From assembly GCA_030544235.1 (NCBI GenBank), contig CM060478.1, forward strand, positions 4,895,727-4,959,726: a stretch of 64,000 nt of DNA, given 5' to 3'. This DNA comes from Lepturacanthus savala. Taxonomy: Eukaryota; Chordata; Actinopteri; Scombriformes; Trichiuridae. Every line of letters starts with the position of its first letter. Position 1 is the stretch's first letter. This document shows, one piece after another, positions 23,441 through 35,728 of the stretch. Made by a program: the position numbers and the translations under genes. The notes under the pieces are model-generated. The model saw only the letters and a list, made by a program, of their open reading frames with translations, ran no database searches and had not been told where the DNA came from.

Positions 23441-24537
23441 AGGAGTAGCTGAGGAGAAAAGATGCATGGCTAATGCGTGCCAACACACACACACACACAC
23501 ACAGTTTGCAGCCCGTTTTCTTTCAAGTGAATCAGGTGAGGTGAGTCAGATGCTCACAGAGGCAGGATGGAGCTTCCTATTAATAGCTGCATACATTAGC
23601 ATGATACCGACTCCTAAAGGTGTGAGAAGGAAACTGTCCCCACCTGATCCACCTGATGTTGGCGAGCTAACACGACTCAATCAGCGAGCTAAGCCTATTT
23701 GCCGCTAAGCTCGTTCGCAAAGTTGAAAAACATAATAGACTCTTCAAATCCCCCCAAATCAAACTGCTCTAATTGTCATCCATTCAAGTCGGCTCTTCCA
23801 CACGTTCATGGAACAGACACCGTGACTCACGTGGAGTCTCACTGCTCTGAACCCGTGTGATAAGACCAGCACCGAGGACGAGGTGTGGGGGGACAGTAAC
23901 ATATGGAGCATGTAGGATTAAACCGCTCAGAGCTACTTTAATTAAGTTTGCATTGAGATACGGTGACTAACTTTTCTCTGAGTACGGCTTTAATTACGAT
24001 GGAATGATTGAGTATAACTTCGTATTTCTGATGTTATTTCATCAGTTATGATAACATTAATTAACAATGCAAGAAATTACTCAGCTGGAATACAGAATCA
24101 TCCTTTAATATGACTGCATGTCTTACTATATGTTTTATGATGAAGCACGACTACAAGGAAAATTTCTTTAAAACAACCAGCTGAAACAAAGTGCTGTACA
24201 TATACACAGGCATAAACTAACAGGAAGAAAAACTAAGAAAATCTACAATAAAACATGAAATGAAATACATAAAACAAAAAAAAAGACTGAGGTGTCATGC
24301 TGGGTTAAAAAGCCAGTGAGTAAAATATATAAAACTATCAAAAACAGGCCAAGGTCTCATAATAGTCAATGAGAATTTTGTAAAAAATTTGAAATTGATG
24401 ACATACGTTGTTTTGAATTTGTTTGAACTAGACTTTAAAAAAAAAAAAAAAAAAAGTTGACAGAGCCTGAATGTAACCTTACAGCTTCCTTAACTTACTT
24501 TGGGAATCACTGAGTCACAGTATTTCTATTTATTCCT

Positions 24538-24655
24538 TTGCTGCATGTCTCCCCCCTCTCTATCTCTCTCTCCCATCACTTCCTGTCTGGCTACTGTATA
24601 ATAAAAAATAAAAACACTCTATGCCACAAAAAATCTTTTACAAAAAAACAAAACC
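24538..24655 (+). mobile_element. tRNA-derived SINE, 3' part
   Basis: CTTTGCTGCATGTCTCCCCC, then a CTCTCTATCTCTCTCTC run, ACTTCCTGTCTGGCTACTGT and an A-rich tail with AATAAAAA. This order is the standard body and tail of an abundant teleost SINE; the tRNA-like head is missing or decayed. Confidence 0.65.
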
Positions 24656-25460
24656 AAAAACCTTTAGTTACAGTGTAAAGCTCCATATCCACGGCTCCTC
24701 CTCATGTTGCTTCCCAGTGCTTTTATTACAATTCAAAGCTCCATTGTCCTGTTTCTTCCTGCATCTATCGTGCAGCCAGTGTAATAAAAGTATTCTAACG
24801 TCTCTCAAAAACCACACGCTAAGACGTTAGCTGGTTTAGCTGCTACTTTATTCCTCATGCTAACACAGGTCTTACTCCAAGATGCATTCACAGACCCTCA
24901 GGAAATCCCAGCACTATCACCTAACTGAACAGAATCTGGGCCTAAACTCATTTATTTTTAAACACATATAACAGTAACATACCCATGTCTCTCCTTATCT
25001 CAATGTATGTCCCAACATACAATTGGTCTATTAAGACTATATAACACCCTCATTTGGCCAAACATGAAAAATCTACTTAAGCGTCCTCTTTTCTATAGGA
25101 ATACATACTTCCTACGGGGCATAGGAAGTTAAATAGCGGTGTAGCAACCTCTCAGGCCAGCAATGCAGTTTGTTTCAAGTTTACTGAAGGAGTCCAAACA
25201 TCTTCCGTTGCCCTTTCACTCTCCTTCCATCGTGTGTGATTGCCAGACACTCCAGCAGCATTAGCTCTGTTTACACTCAAAGAATTTTGAGGCTATCCAG
25301 CAGAATCCAAGCCAAAGACAAACAGGTGGAAGACAATGTGAAGTGCAATGATACGTCAGCCCAGCCTCACATCCAACGGAAGAGAGGTTCAAGTAGTCGG
25401 TTACATGTGCATCCATCCTCTTCTTTGTTCTTCCTCAGTCACACTGACATTAATAGGCTG

Positions 25461-25498
<38 letters not shown>

Positions 25499-27305
25499 AC
25501 ACACACACACAGCAGCCACATAGTGTGTGATGTGATGCAGGGCTCCTAGCAGCACATTGTGTAATAGAAAGCCTCTTCAACAAGGCTCCATTCTTTTCGC
25601 CCAGTGTTGGTGTTGATGGGTGCAGCCAGAGCTCTGAGTTACCACCGTGACAGCCTTTTCCTCACTGTCCCTATTCATAAACCTCTACAGCCAACCACAC
25701 ACACACGCACACACACACGCTTATAATACTCACACACTCCCCTCTGATAGACCATCTGTGGCTTAAAAACCACACTAGTCTCCACGCTGAAAGATTTGTG
25801 CTAATTTACCGAAAACAAAAGCAACGGTTTAGAAATTAGAGAAAAGATCGTGCCGTGAAGAAAGAGGAAAGAAAGAACAAGAGAAGGAGAGAAAAAAAAA
25901 CTGCCTTCAACTCTTACATCCCTCCCTCGGCAATTAAGTACATGCCCTTCCTCCCTTCCTCACTCCTGTCTCACACCACTACCTTCGCTCTCCTCCTCCG
26001 ATCCTCCACTTATTATTCCCATTTCAGCCTCATCCTCTCCCAGTCACTTCTTGTTCGTCTTTTCTCTTTCATCCTGTTTTCGTGCAGAATCACAGAGACA
26101 CGGATCACTTGCATAACAGCTCCCACCTTCCACTTAGTGTCCGTGTTAACACAACGGAGGCCATCTGCAGCGTGCAGGCACTTTGGAAGATTTTGAGTGT
26201 TTTCTCCCCTCGTAACTTTAAAGCACAATTTTATACACGAAGGAATAATTGTATATGAAGTGTGCTGATATAGGGAAAGGTGTCACCTCAGCTCTGTTTT
26301 AGCTTCTTCAAACCCATTATTTTGAATTTATTGCCCACTACTCTGTTTTTTTTTCGCTCACCACGCACATTTCTGCTGATTTCCACAAACAAAGCACTTG
26401 TTAAACATACTATATGCGAATGGTTGAAAACATGTGAGCACTTAGCATCTAATAAGGAAAATATAGGAGGTAGTGGATACTAAAAAAAGAGCTGAGACTA
26501 TTGGATCTACAGCCTCCAGATGGCCAGAAAGATGATTTAATATAATATGTGTATATATTTATTCTGCTTTTACCTCTTGCTGTGAGTGTTTTCTGGCATG
26601 AATATAGTCAACAATGATATTTTATATTATTGGAGGATTAGACTTTTCTTTGTTGTCTTGGCAGAAGCACTCTGACAATCATCTTCTGATTGTACTTTCA
26701 CTTCACCAGTGCACGCTTTGATCAGTTCTCTTTGTGTTTAGGGTGCACATGTCTCAAAAACACATTGCCTTGATACACTGCTATTCATTCAAAAAAAAGA
26801 AAAAAAAAAGAAAAAGTGCTGCCGCCTTCATATCTGCTGGTCCTGCTTCAGATTAAAATGAAAATCTGTTCAAAGTTTGTTTTACTGCCCACATAGGAAC
26901 TTGCAATTTAGCTGCAATTTGGCAGTGGGATAGTTCGGCAGGACTCAGGAGAACAATTTAGTCCCCAACCGCTTCATTAAGCCTCCTCATCACATCATTA
27001 GGGACAACTGGAAGAGTATTTTGATGCTTTGATGAGTGTTTTATCCTAAAAGCCCCGGCAACAGTGAGAATTACGCCTAGAGGCCCATACTGATCTCATC
27101 CATATCAAGTACTAGTGGTTTAAAAGACCAAAAAACAATGGAAACTACTGTGAATAAATGTATAAAATGTAGAAATATATTGTATAAAACACAACAAGAC
27201 AACACTCAAAGACTGAGGATTATGCTAATTATCATTTTCCTTTCCTAATCAGGGATGTTTTTTATACATCTGTTCAAAGTTAAAAAAAAAAAAAATGTAC
27301 TGACA

Positions 27306-27312
<7 letters not shown>

Positions 27313-27378
<66 letters not shown>
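27313..27378. repeat. (AC)33 microsatellite
   Basis: Uninterrupted AC run, preceded by a 13-A tract and ACACACACATACACAC. Confidence 0.97.
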
Positions 27379-27379
<1 letters not shown>

Positions 27380-30300
27380 AGCCGTACCTGTAGCAGTGAC
27401 TAATGTCTCTGTTCTTTATTCTTTCTAGACTTCACTCAGCACTTTGATGTCAAGAATATTATTCACTTCACTGACATTTTAGATTTGTTTCCAGCGAGAT
27501 TTCATTATCCAGATTTATTTATTTATTTATTACAGTGTTTATTACTTTAATCTAAATGTTCGGTTCATCAGTTATCCAGTTTCTAATAAAGAAAAGGCAT
27601 GGAGTGATGCGGTGAAACTAGGGTGAAATGTGTGAACTCAGTAGCTTTGGATAAAGACATTAGGCAGCACAGATTCAAGTCTTTAGAAGAGTATTAGGGC
27701 CAGGCATTAAAAAGGGAGTTTTTTTTAAATTTTGCATTTCAGGAATTAAGTTGAAATGCTGTTTATAAAAAAAATAAAAGAAAAACTTCCTGCTCTGTGC
27801 TTCTCTCCTCTCAGAATGAATGCCACTTCACGCTCCGTGTCCCCATGTGTCTCTGGCCTCGTCCTCCAGCTTCTTTTATTCATTCCTCTCCTAACCTGCT
27901 CTCCACCCACTCGTCCCTCTTTCCATTCACGCAACACAGCGAACGGTTTGTCTCATCCCTGCTCTTCTATTCCCCTTTCCACTCCATGTTAAATTCCTAC
28001 TGCTTTCTTAATGCTTCTCTGCATTCTTTTGTGTTTGCTTGGTAAAGCCTTAAAAGCGGTCTTTTCCTTACTCGGGGTGGGCTGAACGGGAAACAGAGGA
28101 CGAGACGTGTGTCAGTGTCTGTGTGTTTGGGGTTGGATGAAAAGCCGGGGATAACACAAATCCTCCCCCTCCTACAAGGCTGTAATCGCATTTTTATAAT
28201 TGACATATTCGCAGATAGGGGAGCGCTCCCCGATGCCGGTTAATAGCAGCACGAATCAGCGGGCTGCCGGCTTCCTCTTTCTTCACGCGCCCAGCTAATC
28301 ACAGCTGTAATGCAATATCCGCCCGCTGAATCACATTTCAGCTCTCTGCACAGACGAGTTTGTGTAAAAGTGGGTGGATGTGTATTGATCGTCAAAAATA
28401 CGTCCCTGTGTGTACGGCTTCTATGTAAACGCTACAACGCTGACGCTAGAGGTGGACTGAGCATAAGTGTCGTTTGGGTACAAGGTACAGCCATCGCCAA
28501 ACCTTCACTCTGGAAGACAAGACACCTGAAGGAATTTTTCTTCTTCAAAAAAAAAGTCAAAATAAATGGCCTTTTTGGGGACTTTCCCATCCCATAAAAC
28601 TCACCAAATTTGGCGTGCACATCAGGAGTGGCAAAAACAACTGTATTCTATTGGTCTCCTGCACGGACGCAAAGAAATGCATCTGTAGCGCCACCTGGAA
28701 ACTTTCAAAAACCCCTCTGCTTGGGGGTTAGTTTGTCCGATTGTCACATCTTAATCATTCCAAGAAGCACAAAAAAGCCTCCTAACCTCATGGTGACACC
28801 TCGCATCTGAACAAACTACAGAATTTATCATATCGACCACAAATTTTGACAATATATATTATCCAGGCATCTGTCATTAAAAGCAGCTACGCCATTTTGG
28901 GTCATTTGCCATGTAAATACGTTTGGCTTCTTCATGGCTTTAAGGACCTCATATCAACCTGAAAGGTCATGCACAGGTCAAAGGTAGCAAGCTCTTTGAT
29001 CTGATACAGGTGACGCCTGTGGGCGGGGCTAAATATTCTAAAGTGGATTCCAAAGTGTTTGTGCCCACACACGCAACGGAAGTAATTGCATCTGCATGGT
29101 AATGTGATAAGGAGTGATACTGAGTGACAAAGATGTAGTACATATGCCACGATGATAGGTGGCATAATCGGGGTCGGTAAAAATGAAGAAAAAAAAGTTG
29201 TTTCCAGCTTGTTCAGCCTCTGATTGGTCAAAAGGTTCTCGCAAAGCATTATGGGAAACAAATATACCCATTAGCGACAAAGCTATCTGCAATATATGAT
29301 CAATGATTTATAAAATATGGACAATAATATAGCCAATATTGGATCTACCCAATAGATTTATTTTACAGAGCCCCCAAAAGAGATGAGAGTTCTGTTCCTA
29401 TGATCACATCGAAGGCAGCGTTGAAACAGTGCAACAGTTAGCTCCTACTTCTGGTTACATAATTCCAACCATCCACAACAATGAGTTCCAATCTTTTCAC
29501 TCTGGAACTCATTGTTAGAAAATACCAGAGTGGGTCGCCGACAACGCCGGAGCTGTCCTTACGTAATGGAATCAGCATGAAAATTTGGGTTTACACAACT
29601 CTGGCCTCAGTAAATGTTAAATTTCAACTTGACAATATGACTGAAGCCTTTTTGCTTTGTTTTTGCAATATTTTTGGAGCATTTTAAAAGCAGATCTGAG
29701 GTTTGAGGTTATTATTGAGACTATTTAAAAAAACAAAACAAAAAAAAAAACACATGTTAAGAGTGTTAAGAAGAAAATATCCCTTTACGGTACTTTTAGA
29801 ACAGATAACAATTAGTGTGATTGATCTGTGATTATTGATGGTCTATTTTGCTCTTTAATCACAACAGTTTGCTGCATTTAAATTTACAATCCTCAAATAT
29901 TTCTAACCCTAACCCCTGGATCCACTAGAAGGGCGTGTTCCTTGGCTTAAACTGAAATGACGCCACTGAAACTGTCAGTTTCCTCTTGGTGGCATGAATC
30001 TCAACACTAACTTGTTGTTTCATCGAGTACGGGATCAGGAGAAACACTCATTATGCCACAGAGCGTTCGGACGGATGGAGGCACTAGATGAAAGATCACG
30101 GGGTCACCGAAATACAAATTGGCTTCTCCCTCTGGGGAACTGGAACATACGCAGGCCATTAGTTTGTCAGATTTGTTGGTTACAGACAAAGAAAAACAAA
30201 GGATCGCAGGTTATGACCTTCATTCCCAGGCAGAGCAGTTATCATCCACGTCCTGACTGGTATGTATGACTACTGTCATAGGGAAGGTCAGGTGGGCCTG

Positions 30301-30784
30301 GTCTTTTTTCTCAAACTTCAACATTATCTCACCTATATATTAAACATATATTCAACAGGTCAAGGCTGCTGCAATCTGTAAATGCAGGGAGTGGTTGCCA
30401 TCACAACTGAAACTGAAATTATTTAGCACCCGTTGCTGAGAGATGGATAGAAAGAGAGAACTCAGTGGTGCAGAAAAGGTGCTGCTTATAAAAAGAGAAA
30501 AGGTGTGAGCTAAGATAACAGATGATTTAAGCAGGCTGCAGGTGATGATGAGGACAGTAGCAAAGAGGCAGAAACGGCAGAGAGGAATGAGAAGGGAGCC
30601 GGTGCTTTGTCCTTCCGAACTAAATTAACTAAATACAGACAAAATTTTAAAAAAAATGACCAAATGCTCGTGTTACCATTGAGGTTTTAGTGCTGTAGGT
30701 TTGAGTGGTTTAACTCAGTCTCTAAGACTCAAAGCACAAAGTTTTTGCAGAGAGTGTTTTTAAAATATTATCAATTTACATCAT

Positions 30785-31080
30785 AAATGAGTAAAATACA
30801 CTGTAAAAGTTTGCTGTGAAAACTGCAGTTATTTACTATGTTTAAAACAGTAGTTGTTGTAAACTATTATTACAGTAGATTGCTGTATATTTTACAATAA
30901 ATCAACACTAGTAGTATAGAAAATCTCAGTAGTGAAGAATTACTGTGTTATAACACGGTTTATTACCTAATACTGGAAATGCAACTGAAATTACAGTATT
31001 TAATTGATTTTTACTGTATAGTTAATCACCAAATACTATAAATATAACTGAAATCACAATCACAGTAACTTGTATAGTTG
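30785..31080. repeat. ACTGTAAA/TACAGTA-rich dispersed repeat
   Basis: The motifs ACTGTAAAAGT, TTACAGTAGATTGCTGTA, AATTACAGTATTTAATTG and TACTGTATAGTTAAT recur in both orientations, as in a common fish MITE with internal short inverted repeats. Boundaries are uncertain. Confidence 0.4.
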
Positions 31081-34000
31081 CTGACAGTTAATTGCTCTCA
31101 CTTTTAAGGTAACGGCCTACAAAGTATATCATGTTTAACATCAGCCAAGCAATGAAAATGAATAGTTAAATACTTATTCTACAATCTGGACAAACAGGAA
31201 CGTGGCTCCAACAAAGATGGGAAAAAGGAGGAATGAGCAGAATTACAGAACTGAATCACTATTGAATGTTACTGTGTGAATGTGTAAGTTAGGGAATAAA
31301 TCATCATTCCTATGATCAGGATAGCTTGAATGATAAGTATGTGTACTTATCTATAAACATTTGATGCTCTTGTTCTTTTTTTAAATTAATGATTCATTAA
31401 TCAACATGTTGTGTCAGGTGGAATTTGGTGTATGGAACTCGCAGATTCCCAAGCTGCTATTTTTTTGGGCTAGTCCAACCCAGATGATGTGTTCAATGCT
31501 CCTGGAAATGTCAGTTAATGTCAGCTGCCTTCCATTCAGACATGACTGAATCAGACAGAAGCTAAGGTATTTCCAGATACTGAAAGTAAAGCATAAAACG
31601 ACGTCTTCGGATCATGTTGGTAGATGGTTAAAAACAGCCTGTTATGTGTCTGAGAGCTCACAGTAAACACAGTCTCCTGAATAGACAGGAATAAAAAATA
31701 GTGTCTGACATTCAAATAATACTGTCTAGAGTCAGGCTGCTGCCACAGGCCATGTGAGAGCAGGCTGTCTGGTTTCAAAGAGCCGCGATGGAGCAATCAC
31801 TTGCAGGCTTGAAGTGTTGTGTAAGAGCCCAAGGCCCCAACACAGCCCAGCTCTCCTGCAGTGATAAATAATAACATTCAATATCATAATTTATCTCTTC
31901 TACCCAGGAACATCAGAGTATCACAAAGGCTGCTGTCTGGAGACCGACTGGTCTCTTTGAATAAATGAGCTGTGAGTCACTGCAGCAAACCACGGCTGAA
32001 TTCAGATCACATGTGCACGTCATAATAATTTTATCTGCTGCACCTATAGTGATTAAAAGTTGGTGGGAAGTCTGGGTTTAGTGTAGATATTTCTTTTTTT
32101 TCCAGGTCTGTGTGTTGTCCAGCACTGTGGGGAACCTGCTCGCCTCTGGAATTATGGTTGAACGAACAGCATGCATTATGCAGCTTATTGTAGGGGTGGA
32201 ATTCCAGTCCTGTCTCTTTGTCCAGTGTTGAGAAGAAATGGTGTCAGAAATCCAATAAATGTTAAAAAGAAATAGAATAAGACTTTTTTTTTATTAGAAT
32301 TTCACATATAAAGTGGCATAAATTAGTCAGATTAAAGATCAGTATTAATTTTTACTGGTCTTTAATCAAGAACATTAATTATTTATTGTGACCTACATGA
32401 TTTTTGCTGTATTTGAATTTACATTATGCAGATTTAAGCTCAATACATATATAAAACACTCTTTCAGAAATGCTTGTACAGTATGTCTGGTTTATACATA
32501 TATTAATAAATAATAAACATCCAGGCGAGAACAGACTTAAGTGGGAGCATCTAGATAAGTCTAGGAAGAAAAGAGCATAAAAGAGAGAAGGAAGAGGATG
32601 TATGAAGGACAAAAAGGAGAAGAACAGAAGTTGTTTGTGTCGATTCCAGGAAACAATGTTCTTCTGAGTGAATAAAAGTGACAGTAGACAAGCAGGGGAG
32701 AGGTTAGAAAAACATACTGGAGTCATACCACATAAAAACAGTGTGGAAAATAAACTGCTGCGGAGCAATATTAATAAATTACATGATTTGTGTGGAGTGT
32801 TGGGAAGGTGACTTTTCAAATAAAACTGTTTAATTTAAGTAAGAAGTTTTAAACTAGACAATGAAGATGAAAAGGCAAATGCTCGATGATTCGATTGGCA
32901 AATGAGAAGCGATGCAAATTCAAACAGTCAACACTGAACATTAAAACACATACTGATGAATGAATGAAGTATGTATCTTGTCAAATGTCCCTTTTCAATG
33001 CCAGATATCTCTTTTCAGTGTCAAATGTCACTTTTTAGAAGATGTTTTATGTACATACTGTATGTTTTCTTAGTAACTTTAACAGATTACATGTACATTT
33101 AGTTTGTGATTTATTAACATAATGCTGTTATATATAATTACTTATTACCCAACACAACTTTACTTCCAGACCTTTCAGAATGACTTAAACCACCTGAATG
33201 ATGCATCAATACAAGGCGATGCTCATGAACCTCCAGTTAATGCTGAGCACTGGCCTGAAGCTACGGCGCGTCACACTTGTAAATCACGGCGCTTTCACTG
33301 CTTTGGCATTGCCTTTTACAACATCACACCATCACACTGTTCTGATGTTTTAACGTCTACTGTAGCCAGCAAGAACTAACTGTTGTTAGTGGCATTCATC
33401 TAAATAAAACATTTTACAAAACAAAAGCTTCTTCATAAAATCCAATGATGCTTTATTATAGCGATGATATATTTTATTATAACTGACCTAACCTGAGTTT
33501 TCCCTGATTGTCCTCTCCTTGTGTGTGCCCCACCATGGTGTACCATGGTGGAGTCCTGGCAAATTCAGCTTATCAGCCCTAGTGTATAATCCCAGGCTCT
33601 CCCTCCACTTGACGCAAGATAGTTCCGCTTAAGATGACTGTAACGCTCAGCTCGCCAAGTATCTTGACTGTAATTTTTGTTTTTTTCTCTCAGTGACTTT
33701 TTCTCTCACTGCTCCAGTTCTAGATATCAAAAGGTAAGTTCTTTCTACTGTAACCCTATTCAGATTTTTACAATAGCAATCCACAATAAGAGTCATAGTT
33801 TTGCTTTATTAGAGCTCCAGGGCAATCACTTCTAGCTAGAAAAACGTTGAAGGGAGTAGTGTTATACCGTAGAATTTATCTTCAGTCGAAGGTCAAATGG
33901 GAGACCAGCGCAGAGGGAGAAAAATGCTGTTGTTCCCCACATTTCTGTCTGCCTCTACCTGCAGTGCAGCCATTGTCATTGGCAATCAGCTCAAGTTGCT

Positions 34001-34274
34001 GTGGTAACAGAATGCAGGTCATCATAATCACACAAGTTTTTCTATTATGATCCAGTACAAAGCAGATCAGACCACAAACTCAACGTTAGAAACATCTGGA
34101 GCTGGTAGTAAAAGTACCTTCCAAAGATTAATAGTGCACAAGTGATTTAAAATTACCCATTACCACAAAATGCTAATGATATGTTAACTGGTGTCTTTGA
34201 AATAACATTTAAGTGACTACTGCAGGTAATAAGATAAATAGCCAGGCAGCTCACAATAAAACAAACTGGGAAGA

Positions 34275-34354
34275 GTACGGTCATCCAGTGGGCCGAGTTG
34301 GACCCTTTAGCAGGTCAGTCCTGGCCCCTGGGCCACATGTTCGACATCCCTGAT
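34275..34354 (-). mobile_element. hAT-like terminal fragment
   Basis: GTCATCCAGTGGGCCGAGTT followed by GGCCCCTGGGCCACATGTTC and GACATCCCTGA is the terminal 80 bp of the same family as 45480-45853. Confidence 0.6.
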
Positions 34355-35573
34355 CTAAAACTTCACAGAGGAGAAAAAACAGACTTCAGGAATAATGGAC
34401 ATGGAGATGAGAAGACGCGGAGCTGCAGTAGACGAGGTGAGCATGCAGAGGAGATCAGAGGGTAACTGTGAGGCTGGTAGTGGCAGAGGGGGAGCTGGCA
34501 GTTACAGCAGCCCATAATTGTTCTTCATGCCTGGGTCTCCAGCAAGATGCTGTCTGGTCTGGTCCCAGGAGGCTTGGAGATGTGTGTGTGTGTGTGTGTG
34601 TGTAACAGAATGAAATACACAATCTGAAACCTGGGAATAGGTCAGAGAGTGAAAGACTGAATTTCATGGTTGATTGCTGTGTACAGTTACAGTATATGTC
34701 ACCACACGCACCAGGTCACCTGTGTTTCCGGTATATTCAGTGTATTGATTTCTGCCGCTTTCAGTATGCACCAGCAGGCAGGTGATTTCTGAGCAGAACA
34801 CACTATGAATTGATGAGTTTACAGCTGAGTCCAGTAGTCAAAGGACCACAACAGCATTTCAAACTCAACACTGCTGCTTGAAAATGTTGAATTTAACCGA
34901 GTTTATGCTGAGAGACGACAAACATCTGGAAAACACATCTCAGCTCCATCTATGGTCCTCACTTTGTCCTCAATCGTCAGGCCTGACCTCAGTACTTTCT
35001 CAGAACTGTGGGAGAATACTTTCAAAAGAGCTGAATAATGTGAGAAAAATATATTTTATTTTAAAATTTTTGCTTGTGTCTGTCTCAAACCAGACTTGCA
35101 AGATAAATATGATGCAGTTATAGTGAGTAAAATGTATCTGCAATAAAACTTTTGATTAAAAATGTTCACTAGTTTGCTCTCACTGATATAATTACTTTGC
35201 TAGTTTGTTATTTGTTATTCACTTTCACTTATTTCATTTATTCACTTTCATTTATTCATTTTTGGACGGTTGGTTTTTGTTCAGTTTCATAATGAAGTAA
35301 AAAAAGAATAATAGATATATTCTAAATTCATCAAATGTCACGTTGTGGTAGGTAAGGTTGCCTGTTTAGGGTTTGTTTTTGTTTTTTTGTATAGGTAAAT
35401 CCCTCCCTGTAGAAAAATAAAGCAGCCATCACTGATCTCCACATGTAGCCGATGGACTGTTTGTTAATATACGTGTGTGTGTGTGTGTGTGTGTGTGTTT
35501 GCATCACCAGATTCTCAGCAAACTCCCTGTGTTGCAGCCTGCCTGCAGTGATAAGCAGATGATGAAAGCCTGC

Positions 35574-35604
35574 GTGTGTGTGTATGTGTGTGTGTGTGTG
35601 TGTT
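35574..35604 (-). promoter_or_regulatory. smap1: CA repeat directly inside a second smap1 donor site
   Basis: In the smap1 direction the intron starts GTAACACACACAC, with a CA tract interrupted once by a T (CACATACAC). A second CA tract follows about 75 bp further into the intron (35473-35498). Confidence 0.6.
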
Positions 35605-35606
35605 AC

Positions 35607-35728
35607 CTGAGCCTGCTGTGTGCTGTTGGACGAGGGGAGTGGGTTGGAGACCATTGGTCCAAAAATGTCCAGCTCATCGTTGATTGGTGCAGAACCGCCT
35701 GAACCCTTCCCACCACTCTCTGGAGCAT
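35607..35728 (-). CDS. smap1: smap1 internal coding exon: NDELDIFGPM region
   Basis: Two bases complete a split Asp codon, then 40 residues follow: APESGGKGSGGSAP, INDELDIFGPMVSNPL and PSSNSTQQAQ. INDELDIFGPMVSNPLP matches mammalian SMAP1 (NDDLDIFGPMISNPLP) and is absent from SMAP2, so it decides between the paralogues. The acceptor is TCTCAG|AT and the donor CAG|GTAACAC. The Asp created at the upstream junction completes the clathrin-box LLGLD begun in the previous exon. Junctions: phase 1 upstream, phase 0 downstream. The donor is followed at once by a CA repeat, as at 20992. Confidence 0.96.

Larger units (their letters stand above)
21185..35606 (-). other. smap1: smap1 intron, 14.4 kb (phase 0)
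   Basis: The donor is CAG|GTAACACAC at 35607/35606 and the acceptor CTGACAG ends at 21185. It contains CA tracts (22553-22592, 22885-22911, 25464-25511, 27313-27378, 34579-34602, 35473-35498), a purine-rich block (23100-23440), a SINE tail (24538-24655), an ACTGTAAA-type repeat (about 30785-31080) and a hAT fragment (34275-34354). Large parts (25850-27200, 28000-30700, 31100-34200) show no gene or repeat that I can name. The segment 28590-28810 has a CGCCACCTGGAAA block of the kind found in some fish dispersed repeats. Confidence 0.85.

Noticed and set aside
23056..23500. overlapping long frames on both strands
   Set aside because: All lie in the polypurine/polypyrimidine tract and encode only low-complexity sequence.
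34455..34560. possible extra - strand exon ending NNYGLL and stop
   Set aside because: It has no fitting place in SMAP1, where all five exons already join in frame, and no match I recognise.
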